A stretch of 64,000 bases of DNA from Antennarius striatus (Eukaryota > Chordata > Actinopteri > Lophiiformes > Antennariidae). The stretch spans positions 2,579,501 to 2,643,500 of the forward strand of contig NC_090795.1 in assembly GCF_040054535.1 (NCBI RefSeq), read 5' to 3'. The position numbers and the translations under genes are program-made. This document shows, piece after piece, positions 49,043 to 59,541 of this stretch; the first letter of the stretch is position 1, and the number at the start of each line of letters is the position of its first letter. The notes under the pieces are model-generated. The model ran no database searches, was not told the DNA's origin, and saw only the letters and a program-made list of their open reading frames with translations.

Positions 49043-50077
49043 CTTCCTGTTTGAAGGACGCGCACCTCAAACGTGTTCTTGGTCATGCCGGTGAGGCCGT
49101 AGTAGGAGGTGCCGGTGGCGATGGAGCACACGCACAGCTCCCCAATCTCATCCGTCTGACACAGCTGAGGGACCCCTTCTGGTTTCACCACGCACGCCAG
49201 GCCTGGAGGGGGCGGAGCCAACAGGTAAAGGATGATGGGTCACACCTGAGTCCACAGGCACGCTAAAGTAGGCGGTTCTGACCTAGATGTGAGGTTTATG
49301 TCGACCCAAAAACCAAGTTAGTCGTCTAAAGAAGGAACCATAAGAACAGCATCAGCTGAATATTTCCAACGATGCTGCTGGTTGGAAAAATTTATTAAAA
49401 AATAGAGACTCTTTGTCCCAGGAAACATTGGAGAAGAAAGAGTTTAATGGTTTCCTCCTTTAAGTCACGGTCTCAAAGGGAACCGAATCTTTAAAGGATT
49501 GTTCTTTAGATGAAAATAATAAAAATAATCTCAAACTTAAAACAGGGTCAGTTCAGGGGTCAACATTCTGGCCCCGAACAGACGATGAATTCCTCCCTGA
49601 GAGTTCTTTTAACGACGAGTTTTACCTTCGTTCGACCGTCTGTCCGACTTTTTCCTGAGAGACAAAACTCAGGGGAAAACGACAGATTGAAGGCGTATTG
49701 AAAACGCCGCGGGCGCCCGGCCCTGCCTACAGCTGGATGTAAAAAAAAAGAGGGGCGGCGCATTTACAAAGCCTTTAAAGCAGTTTGAGGATTTAATGGA
49801 TTAAATCGGTTTTTTGACATTCGGTGCGAAAATGGCACTCGAGGTCGATGCTTTAACGTTACACACACACACACACACTCACACACACACACTCGTTTAG
49901 AATCTAAACGATCTCCTGAGAACACACGCACTTACCTCCTGGAGCGACGGTCCCTACGTCCTGGACGGTGAGTACCGACAGGCGCTCCTCCGTGTCGACC
50001 CGGACGACCCCGTAGGTCAGACCCTGCATGGACAGGACGCCCCGCCCGGGAGGCTGGCTGCTGTCCTCCACGGGCCT

Positions 50078-50137
<60 letters not shown>

Positions 50138-51352
50138 AAAACAGTTCAATTAAACGTCTCAGTCGCTGTCCATTACCAGGAATTAACAGAGAGTCTGCAG
50201 CCAATCACAATCAAGCATTCACCCACATGATTACTTACTTCCTGTCGGCGCCACAGAATAGGGCTTCTCTGGTTTGTGTGAATTTGCATTTCTGTTGATC
50301 GGTGTGTTTGCATAGGTGTGTGTGTGTGTGTGTGTCTTTGCATGGCGGTGCTTCTTCGCCGAGGCGGCGTGGGGGCGGGCCTACCTCCTGATGGCGACCG
50401 TCAGCGCCTCGGGGGAGCTGGCGCAGGGACAGATGACGTCGGCCCGCAGCCCTTTGGTCTGAAAGACGTTCAGGAAGGCGTCGCAGGAGGAGATGGACCC
50501 TGAAGGAACCAAGAACCCCCCCCCCCCCAACGGTCAGGAGAAAAACAGAACCTTTGAGCCCGTTTTACCTTGTTTCTACAGGAAGTTTTCAGATTTAATC
50601 CACCTTAAATCCCTGTTGGTGCTCATTTGAACCAAAACACCCCAGATATTCTCTGTGGTCTGGAGGGGAAATGAAGTATTTTCAAAATAAAAGCTTGACA
50701 TTTAACTGAAGACAAAGTCAATGCTGCTGTTTAGAACAGAATCAGTCGTTTGGGAACGCTCCTAGTTCACACCTTTGGTCCTGTTCATGATAACACATCG
50801 CCATGACGACAGGTAAACTATTTTAGAATAACATATTAGAGACGGATCTAACCGTCAGTGTTGTTACTTTATTTGTTTCTATAATGTTATAGACCGTATT
50901 TATAAATTTCTTTGTAATTTCTAATAACACCAACACGGAACATGTAGCCAGTGCGCTAACAGATGCTAAGCTACCCTAAAAGCCACTTCCTGTCCCACTT
51001 CCTGTTCCACTTCCTCCTGCTGAAACCCATTCATTCTGCTAAACAAACGCTTCCAGACATCCTGCTCTACTCCTCGCGAGGTGACCCAGATTCACTGCGT
51101 CCCGGGAGAGTTTTCCCGCCTCCCCGGCATCACTCGGATTAAAGTGCACCTCTCTGAACTCCACTTAGCGGTGTGTGTGTGTGGGGGGGGGGGTGGGGGG
51201 GGTAGGGTGGCCTTACAAGGGTTGGATCCGTCGGCCACCAGCAGCATGCGCAGCGAGCTCAGGTTGATGTCCTTCTGCTCTTTGTGGGCCACCAGAGCCC
51301 AGTGCATGTCCCTGGACTTCACACACGCTACCTTGGCTGCAGGAGAAAGAAC

Positions 51353-51420
<68 letters not shown>

Positions 51421-51488
51421 GGAAGAGAAAGACAGACGGATCATGTTAGCGTGTCATCCACCTGACTCAACCCGTTTGAGTGAGGTGG

Positions 51489-51543
<55 letters not shown>

Positions 51544-51653
51544 CCGACCTTTGTACTGGCACACTTTCTGGATCCAGGACAGCGGGTTGACCTTCATCAG
51601 CGAGTAGGGCACGCTGATCACGTGCATCATGTTCATCACACTCTGCACAACAC

Positions 51654-51718
<65 letters not shown>

Positions 51719-52149
51719 TTTACTCCTCAGGTGTTTCATTAGTCGATTTTTTTTTAAAAGTGCATTTAACTTTTCAAATTGAACCAACTTGTGTTTTATG
51801 ATGATTATCATCTGGATCTGTTCATGAAATATTCAAACAGAGGCTGCGGGTCTGAAATAGCAGCTGGGGGGCTTCCAGGAGGAATTTAAACGTCTTTCTT
51901 TAACGATAGCGATCTAATCGTCGTCTGTGCAGACCGACTAATCTCCTCTTTATTTCTCTTACACCCCTGATAAGAGAGGTGATGAAGCAAACAGGAAATG
52001 AAGGTGGTGACCTCTGACCTTTAAAAGAGGGGGGGGCGGGGCTTACCGTCAGGATGCCGTGCCACAGACCGACGTCCTTCTTAAAGTCCAGGACGTTGAC
52101 GATGGTCTCCGCTGCAGGAAGAGGGAAGGGGTTAAACGATGATCTGGAG

Positions 52150-52187
<38 letters not shown>

Positions 52188-54826
52188 CCTACCCTCCGTG
52201 TAGCTGCAGGACTGGGTCAGAGCCTGGCAGTGTGTGAGCAGAGCGATCCGCGTCACCGTGACGCCCAGCACGCTGCCGTCCTTGCAGGTTTTATACTGAG
52301 AAACAACAGATGGTGGCATCAGTGACGAGCAGAGACGCCTCTCGGCTCCGCGTGAGAAGGTCGGCCGTTGATTTTAAAATGTCACGAAGATATCAAAGTT
52401 AATCTTTTTATTTTTTTTTAAAAATGCGTCACTTCTGGATAAAACGAAGCGCTTAAAAAAAAAAGCTGCTCTTTGATTAAATTTGGTTTGATTTTCGCCG
52501 TCGTGAGAAGAGTTCACCGCCTTTAAACCGGATTACGATTGGATTTATTTTGTCTCGCTGCGAACGCAGACCCGGACCCGGACCCGGACCTGGACCTGGA
52601 CCTGGACCCGGACCCGGACCCGGACCCGGACCCGGACCCGGTTTCACGTGGAGATCCAGGAAACTGCGAGGCGAATCTGAGAGGAAGTTGACGTCGAGAG
52701 TCGCTGAGCTCACCTCGATGTACGCCGTGTCGTTGTTGGCGTCCTTGATATGGGGGAACCAGTCCCGGGGGGGCTTGGAGAGATGCTTCGACTCGGTGAC
52801 GAACCACAGTAACTTCGGCCACCCTGGAAAAGACGTTTATTTAGCGACCATCAAATTATAAAGAGCAAAAAAACCTTTAAAAAAAACGTGTTTTTAGGCC
52901 GTTCTCATCCTGCTCTTCCTCTAACACTGCTGGTATTGTCTTCATGTGACCCCCACCTCCCCAACCCCCCTCCCATAGAGACCAATCAGGCCTTTTCAAC
53001 CCACTGATGACTGATGACTTTCGCCCTGACCTTTGAACTGTGGGATCTCTCCTGTTGCGCTCTTCGGGAGGCCCTTGTGGCAGGCGTCGCTGGTCAGCGC
53101 CACGGTAACGCCGCAGCTACCCAACAGGAATCCGATCTGTTGACTGCCGGCATCCTATTGGACGAAATGAGAAGGCGGGGAGGGGGGAGCGTTGGTATTC
53201 TTTCTCATCCACACTAATTATAACACAATGAACGGGTTTAAATGGAGACGCAGGACGGACGTGACCGGAGCGCCGCGCCGCTCGCCTGTTCTCCGGACAA
53301 ACGTGACTTTTATGGAAAATCCTGCAGCACAAACGTAGAATTAGGGGGTGGTGGTGGTGGGGGGGGTGGGGGTTCAAGAGAGGACGGCAACATGCAGCAA
53401 AAAAAAAGGTGCTTTCTGCTGCAGCGGTAATCAGAGTGTAACCATGACGACCCCATGCTGACGATGCTGCAGAGCGGACGCGTCCGACAGACGCTCCAAT
53501 CAGGAGGGAGAAGAAAAGTCATAAAATTCTAGCTTTCAGCTGCAGACGCTCCCTAAATAAACCCTTTCTTTTAAAAGCCTGTCGGCTCCCAGAGGGGACC
53601 AGAAAAAAAATGTAAAAAATCCATGACGGCATTTCTGCGCGTGGGGCGGGGGCAGCGGGAGCACTCGTTTCTTATCTCTCCACCTCCTTTTGTTTTCCTC
53701 AGACGCACCGGTGGCGAGCAAACAGCTGCAGACGGGAGAACCAAAAGCCTCGTCCACATGAAGACATCCGCAAAAAAAAAATAAAAATAAAAAAAAAGAA
53801 ATAACCTGAAAAAACTGAAAAACTAAAGCAAAAAGGGACGAGAGAGCCGCGGCGACGGCGACAAATCGCCCCCCGCCGTGACGTTTAGAGAGTAAAACGA
53901 GGAGGTTGTGAAGCACCTTGCGACTCAGGGGGACCTCGATGGGGACGGGGACCACCTCGGCCAGCAGACAGCCGTAGAACGCCACCATGAACGCCACGGG
54001 GTCGTTGTTGGGAAACACCAATGCCACCTGGGGGAGGGAGCACAGAGAGAAACGTCGGTGAAAATAAGTTTACCCCTGATTTAAAGGAATAGTTCCACTT
54101 TTTCTGGCTGTTTTTTTTTTTTTTTGTTCTGAGGGGTAAAGATTTCATAATAAAAAACGTATTCGTCACATCGACTTTATTTCAAAATAAAACTCTCTAA
54201 TCATTCCTGAGTGATTCTCACCCGGTCACCCGGTCGCACCATGGGCTCCTGCTTGCTGCCCAGCTTGTGGAGGATGTTATAGGCCAGCTTGATGCTGCGA
54301 GACCACAGCTTTCCTGCAGGGGGGGGGGGGGGCACAGGATACGAGGGAGGGAGTGAAGGAGGATATGAGTGTGTGTTCTTGAGACTTCCATTTCGAGGAC
54401 ACAAAAATCGATTTCAGAAAAAAAAAAGGAAAAAAGCCCAAAGTGAGACCTCATAGAGTTCTAAGCATTCCGGAGCGTTCCTGAGAGAATCCATTTCATT
54501 TTATCCTGGATTACGTTTAAAATAACTAACGCGCTCCTGGAGCACAGGAAGGAGGCTTAAAAAAATAAGAGCGTCTCTGTTGACGCGACGCAGGAAGTCT
54601 GTCTGAGTGGTGTCATGTTCCTGCACACCTACTGCCAGTTCGTTTGCTTGTATATTAAAATATACGCATGCATAATTCAAACTGAGGCTTTCAATTCCAA
54701 AAAGCTTTTATTTTGAAACATCTACATGCAGCAGCTACAAAATAAAAGCACAAAAATCCGCCAATCCTGTTCATAAAAGCGACCAGGTGGACTTGGATTG
54801 GGCGTGACACACTCCCTTCATTACGT

Positions 54827-54863
<37 letters not shown>

Positions 54864-57800
54864 GGGTGTGGTTACCGTATGTGAGGACGTAGAGGGGCTT
54901 CCCCGCCGTGTCCAGGCTGGTGAGGCAGGGCGCTTTGGGCGAGATGGTCCCCCAGCGCTGCAGCGCCGCCTCCAGCGACGGAGGCCAGTTGGTCACCACC
55001 CCCAGGGCCTCCCCCCGCACCGGCATCATCTCGGCCCCCTCCGGCCGCGGCTGGTTGGGGTCCGGCTGCTGGACTGGAGACGGGGAGACGGATGAGTCCA
55101 TCGCTTCAGCTCCATAATAATTAACAGTTTGTTTGCTTTTATTGGGAGACGAAAGGTTGCAGGCGGCGTAAAGGAGGCGGGGTCACACCTCCACACACAC
55201 ACGATTAATTAGGAGCACTTGTTATTAACACAGATGAAATGTGAGAGGGTGTAAAAAACGCTTCATAACGGAGGGAGGCTGAGAGGCGCCGAGGGGATCG
55301 ACCTCGATCCGGATCGACCTTCAAGTTTCCACAAAAACACGCGCAGAAGAGAACAATTAAAGATTAAACGCGATCGGAAGCAGATGTTTCAGATTCCACA
55401 CCAAATAAATCTCCCAACGCTCGCTTCGGAGAACGTTTCGTTCCGATTCCTCATCTGGCGCCCGTTATCGGTTCCATACGCGCCCCCGGAGGGCGTTTCT
55501 TCACCCCCGACGCCGACGCGTGTCCGTCAGGACGTTACCTCATCCTCCTCTTCTTCACACCCTCTGAATGACTTTTCAGAATTTTCAATCTGACATCTCA
55601 AAAGAGTTTTTTTTCTTTTTCTATCACGGATAATAAAGACGTGATTGGTTTAACGGAGAGACTTTTCTGACTTTTCAATTTGTCGCTGAAGCGTTCCAGC
55701 TCTGCTCCCACCTTTCTGATATAAAGATCTCGATGGAATGAGGTGAAATGAAGCATTAAAAAAATAAATAAAATCAACTAAAGGACATCTTCTTATACGG
55801 GGTGTTTGGACGGATCGAACGACGCGGGTTTGAAACAGAAGGAAGGGGAACTGAAGACGATTCCTGACCCTCCAGAAGTTCATCGAAGTCGTCGACGAAG
55901 AACTCCCTGAGAGGAGGTCGGCGGGGCTGCTTCAGCGTGTTGACGAGCTGCTGGATTTTAGCCGACACCCGACTGCTGACTGGGACACCTGGAACACACA
56001 CACACACACACACACACACATATGGGTTGAGGATGATATTTTGGGCCTTAACATTTTATTTATTTCTCAGCTCAACTGTTTTCCTGTTTCCTGACTGATG
56101 GCGAGGCGCGCTGGAAGAGAGGCCAGCTGCTCTAAAAACACATTTTTAAGCCCCATCTGTTCATCCAGGGGTGTGACACCAACACAAAGTGTGTAATTGG
56201 TCAGTTCTCTAAGGCGGTGGTCCAGTTTGAGTGGCCTCCTGATTAAGGACTTTCTATTTTTACCCCACCGTCTTCAGCATCTCTCCTCCACATCCTCACC
56301 GTCGCCCGTCTCCATGCGCTCCGCGTTGCCGTACTTCTGCGTGTTCCGGGCGATGGTTCCCATATTAGACATGTGGTGACGCTCCGTGTGGGAGTGGGGC
56401 GAGTCTGACGAGTAGCCCGTCACATCCGGGGGGGCCGAGTGATTTTCTGAAGTGGGGAGAAAGACAGACGATCAGCCAAAGTGACTCATTGTTCTCGTTC
56501 ATTCTTTAATGGCTCTTATGAACGATTAAAGGCGACGAGAGGATTGCTTTTGTTTGTGCGTCACATTCAGGAGCGAATGAGGTCAAAGCATGCTGGGATG
56601 CGTCTTCCATACCAAACAATGCTTCCTTTGTTCGCCCACAATTAAAGCAAAAGCACATTTTATTTGATGCAAAGTGTGAAACCATGACGTTTCCAGACCT
56701 GCGTTTCCAGACATGAGCAGATAAATATTTATTTAACTGAACCCTTCAACGGAAATGTTCCCCAAAAAAAAGCAGCAAAAGCAAAATGATTTGACCGTAA
56801 GAGTGTCGATAACTTTTAAAATCCTTCACAAAAAAGCAAAAAAGAGGATTTGACAGATGTGGGATGAAAGAATGAAAGACATTCTTTCATCCTTTTATCC
56901 TTTCTGCCCCTAAAAATAAGAGAAATATTCTAATAATTTAAGTTTCTGCAGTAGAACCGAGAAAAGAGCTGCTGGACGTACGAGTTCTTTGAGATACGAG
57001 TTGTGTTTTGGGACAATACTCGTAATTGGCGGATGGATACGACATCAGTGAGACCGGATCTCCTTCTTTACCACGTGTTGGCTGATGGATACGACATCAG
57101 TGAGACCGGATCTCGTTCTCGTTGGTGGAATAAAGACGTAGCTCGTGTGTTCTCGTGACTTTTGTGTTTCTTTTCATTGTATATCATTATTTACGTAACT
57201 TATATATAATTAATTATACACAGGTCAAGTCTGCGTGTTTATTGGATGATAATTTTTTTTTAAATAAAAGTCAATAAATAAATAAAATAAATGAAAAAAT
57301 AAAATAAATGTTTAAAAATGTTTTTTCAAAATTTAAGGGCTTTGAATCTTTTTTACAAGGTTGTAATGGATTAAAATAATTCTAGTCATTCTTATATATT
57401 GAAACGTTTGATGGAACAATTTAAACTCGTATCTCAAGGTTCTACTTTTTTTGTAACTTATGTTGACGTTTGATTAAAACACAGATCAATGCGCTTGGGT
57501 CCCGGACCTACCATCTGACTCTAGCGGCGGGGGCCACAGCATGTCGGACCCGAACTCGCAGGACCGCCGCAGGGAGCCCCCGTTCTCCGCGATGCTCAGA
57601 GCTCCTTTCCTCTTTAGGGACAGGTGACCGATACCTGCAAGGAAAACCAGTAAATAAATAAATGAATTCTATTTCATTTCATATTTAACACGGTAAACAA
57701 ACAAACAAGCAGACGCTGCGGTCTCACCGTGGTGCGACTGCGACAGGTGGCTCTGCTGGTGGTGCGACTGGCCCAGGTGCGTGTGCGCCAGGTGCGTGTG

Positions 57801-59008
57801 CGCCAGGTGCGAGATGTGCGTGTGCGCCAGCGAGTCGGCCAGCCGCCCGGCGTTGCCGCTGCCGCCGCTCTGCGTGGACGAGGACGAGGAGGAGGTGGAG
57901 CCCAGGTGGGTGGGGCCTAACTGGGAAGGGCGGCTCATCCAGTGCTCCATGCCCGACATGTCGTCGCCGGGGCCCGCCTCCTCCTCGGAGCCCGACGACG
58001 AGTCGGAGCAAAGAGGTGACAAACCTGATCGGGATTAAAAAAAACAAAAAAATTTTTTTTAATTTTTTTTAGAAAACGTCGTTTCCGTTTAAGAATTTAG
58101 TCAAGTGTTGAAAAGTAAATTACAGGCGAGCAAAGTTATTAGCTTTCGTCCGTCACAATTCTATTAACACCCAAATTATGCTATCAAACGTAATTATACT
58201 CAATCTAAGGAGCTCACATTTGAGGTAAAGGTCAAATTTGCTTTTCCACTTCCTGTGATTACATCTGTGCCAAAACATTAAAAAACATCTAATAATTATA
58301 ATTCCTCTCTTTTTGCATGGAAGCCAGCGTTGGCAGCCCGTCGTTGCCGGCTGCAGCCTCTCGGCGGTCTGTGGTTTGTTGTGACTGTAAATCTGTCGGT
58401 GGTTTTTTTTTGCATGCCTTGGGAAAATGTGTGTGTTTGCAGTTTTTTTTGGTAAAATGAGCGCGTTTCTCTTCCAGCATTGAAACCATGTGAGAAGCCG
58501 AGACGCAGACGTTAAAAGATAATCCTGTCTCTGGGGTCACATTCTAGGTCTGAGTGCAATCTGATTCAACTAAAGGACAGAAGGAAGGCGATGATGATGA
58601 TGATGATGATGATGGATGTGTGTGTGTGTGTGTGTGTGGTCACCTGGAGGCGTGTATGCATCCATGGAGGTCTGCACCACCAGCGAACGCCTCTTGGATG
58701 GCATCGGCACCGCCACCTTCCTCTCCACGTGTCGCGCCAACACGGCCTGGACCGCCTCGGTGTGGACGTCTAACAGCGAGAGAGAGAGAAAAGGATTCTG
58801 GGAATGGATCCTAATCGATCGATACGTTTCCGATCGGCTGCGGCTTCTCTAACCTGATCTGTAGCGTTCGTCTCTGGTGCCGGACGTCCGTCGTCGGTGG
58901 AAACGGGCGGCGGACGGGGGTCCGAGCGGGGCCCGGTGAGACAGGGGTCCCTCCATACCTGAAGAGGCAAGACAGGCGACACGCAGGCGGACGGACGCAC
59001 ACATATAT

Positions 59009-59044
<36 letters not shown>

Positions 59045-59541
59045 TGCACAGACATGTTTCACAGTAGCAATAAAAAAGAACCAGAGTGAAAGAAAGAAAC
59101 ACAAACATGAGGATGATTTGATTTGGCAGAAATTTTTTTTTTTTTTTCTGACTTCATAAAGCAAAAAAAAATAATTGAAAAATAACAACAGAAGGAATCA
59201 AATTATAATAATAATGTGTGTGTGTGCAGGTGTGTGTGTGTGTGTGTGTGGCAGCATGTTCAGATTCAGAGGAGCAGGCCCAAGCTGAGCTCTGGGGAGT
59301 CTTAACGTACATCCACTAATGGCGGCGGCGGAGGCGGCTGGAGACTGAATCGATCGGTGCAACTGTATTCGTCATGATACCGGATCGATACTCGAGTTGT
59401 GTGATGGGGACGTGTGTGTGTGTGTGTGTGTGTATGTAGGGGAGTTGGGGTCAGAGGTCGCTAAATTACCTCCAGCATGTGGAACATATGCCCTGATCAG
59501 CTTGAGCCTCTTCTTCTCATAACCCTTCTGAGTGATGTCCC
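41321..59541 (-). CDS. dip2c: DIP2C, disco-interacting protein 2 homolog C (exon 1 outside window)
   Basis: An intracellular protein with an N-terminal DMAP1-binding region and two AMP-binding (adenylate-forming, FAAL-like) domains; the family acts in lipid metabolism and neuronal development. Thirty-seven exons, all phase-matched, give 1596 aa. Exon starts in transcript order: 59541, 58958, 58769, 58024, 57634, 56446, 55988, 55073, 54313, 54027, 53154, 52823, 52295, 52111, 51642, 51336, 50499, 50075, 49202, 48964, 48265, 48054, 47759, 47556, 47365, 47108, 46887, 46630, 46219, 45594, 44906, 44651, 44497, 42282, 42093, 41843, 41573. First residues are GDITQKGYEKKR; the end is DQLDPIYVAYNM. First AMP-binding domain: VALVFPNNDPVAFMVAFYGC onward; second: GIDLIAAFYGSLYAGCVPIT onward. 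VSSRVSAKIQQLVNTL and REFFVDDFDELLE fit DIP2C better than A or B. The product is longer than human DIP2C (1556) through a His-rich insert and a 41-residue exon. Exon 1 must lie beyond 64 kb. Confidence 0.95.
41632..41646 (+). promoter_or_regulatory. Candidate CTCF site in last dip2c intron
   Basis: Reads CCAGCAGGGGGCAGC, a full match to the CTCF core, in the intron between the last two dip2c exons. Motif match only. Confidence 0.45.
42283..44439 (-). other. dip2c intron carrying a large minisatellite
   Basis: The largest internal intron in the 3' half of dip2c. Besides the 23-bp minisatellite at 42795-43408, no exon or named repeat is seen. Confidence 0.6.
42795..43408. repeat. 23-bp minisatellite, about 27 copies
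   Basis: The unit GGTATACACTGAGACGTTTA plus TCT repeats with substitutions (ACACT/ATACT, GAGACG/GAGATG/GAGGCG) and some shortened units. The first five or six copies are almost identical; later ones are more varied. Confidence 0.95.
46641..46713. repeat. (CA)n microsatellite before a dip2c acceptor
   Basis: About 36 CA units; (GT)n in sense, ending 11 bp before the exon that begins at 46630. Confidence 0.95.
47116..47184. repeat. (CA)n microsatellite before a dip2c acceptor
   Basis: About 34 CA units filling over half of intron 47109-47241; (GT)n in sense, 8 bp before the exon that begins at 47108. Confidence 0.95.
47412..47470. repeat. (TG)n microsatellite after a dip2c donor
   Basis: About 29 TG units; (AC)n in sense, starting 5 bp after the donor of the exon ending at 47476. 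Confidence 0.95.
50079..50335. repeat. Paired (GT)n/(AC)n arrays in one dip2c intron
   Basis: In intron 50076-50384, plus-strand CA at 50079-50134 is (GT)28 in sense next to the acceptor. Plus-strand TG at 50316-50335 is (AC)10 in sense, about 50 nt from the donor. Confidence 0.9.
51354..51542. repeat. Paired (GT)n/(AC)n arrays in one dip2c intron
   Basis: Intron 51337-51548 is 212 nt. Plus-strand TG at 51490-51542 is (AC)26 in sense, 6 nt after the donor. Plus-strand CA at 51354-51419 is (GT)33 in sense, 17 nt before the acceptor. Together they make up over half of the intron and are complementary. Confidence 0.95.
51655..51717. repeat. (CA)n microsatellite before a dip2c acceptor
   Basis: About 31 CA units; (GT)n in sense, about 12 bp before the exon that begins at 51642. 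Confidence 0.95.
52569..52641. repeat. (GGACCC)n hexanucleotide repeat in dip2c intron
   Basis: Twelve hexamer units, three of which are GGACCT. In the dip2c transcript the array reads (GGGTCC)n, so it supplies repeated G triplets with 3-nt loops. It lies in the intron between exons 52714-52823 and 52193-52295. Confidence 0.95.
56949..57447. mobile_element. Putative non-autonomous DNA transposon in dip2c intron
   Basis: The left side carries CAGTAGAACC and then TTGAGATACGAGTT. The right side carries AACTCGTATCTCAA and then GGTTCTACT, the inverted complement in the right order. The left end has an extra 30 bp between the two blocks. Inside, a 31-bp phrase (GATGGATACGACATCAGTGA...) occurs twice about 51 bp apart. 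No coding capacity. Confidence 0.5.
57512..57634 (-). other. dip2c: dip2c in-frame cassette-like exon
   Basis: A 123-nt exon with clean AG/GT borders and the same phase on both sides, so it could be skipped without shifting the frame. It encodes IGHLSLKRKGALSIAENGGS followed by LRRSCEFGSDMLWPPPLESD. I do not recall a counterpart in the main human DIP2C protein between the His-rich exon and NHSAPPDVT. It may be alternatively spliced. Confidence 0.65.
59010..59433. repeat. (CA)n and (TG)n arrays in the second visible dip2c intron
   Basis: Intron 58959-59469 has plus-strand CA at 59010-59043 (acceptor side) and TG at 59215-59250 and 59412-59433 (donor side). In sense this is (AC)n near the donor and (GT)n near the acceptor. 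Confidence 0.9.

Noticed and set aside
52569-52641. Interstitial telomere-type repeat
   Set aside because: The unit is GGGTCC, not the vertebrate telomere unit TTAGGG.
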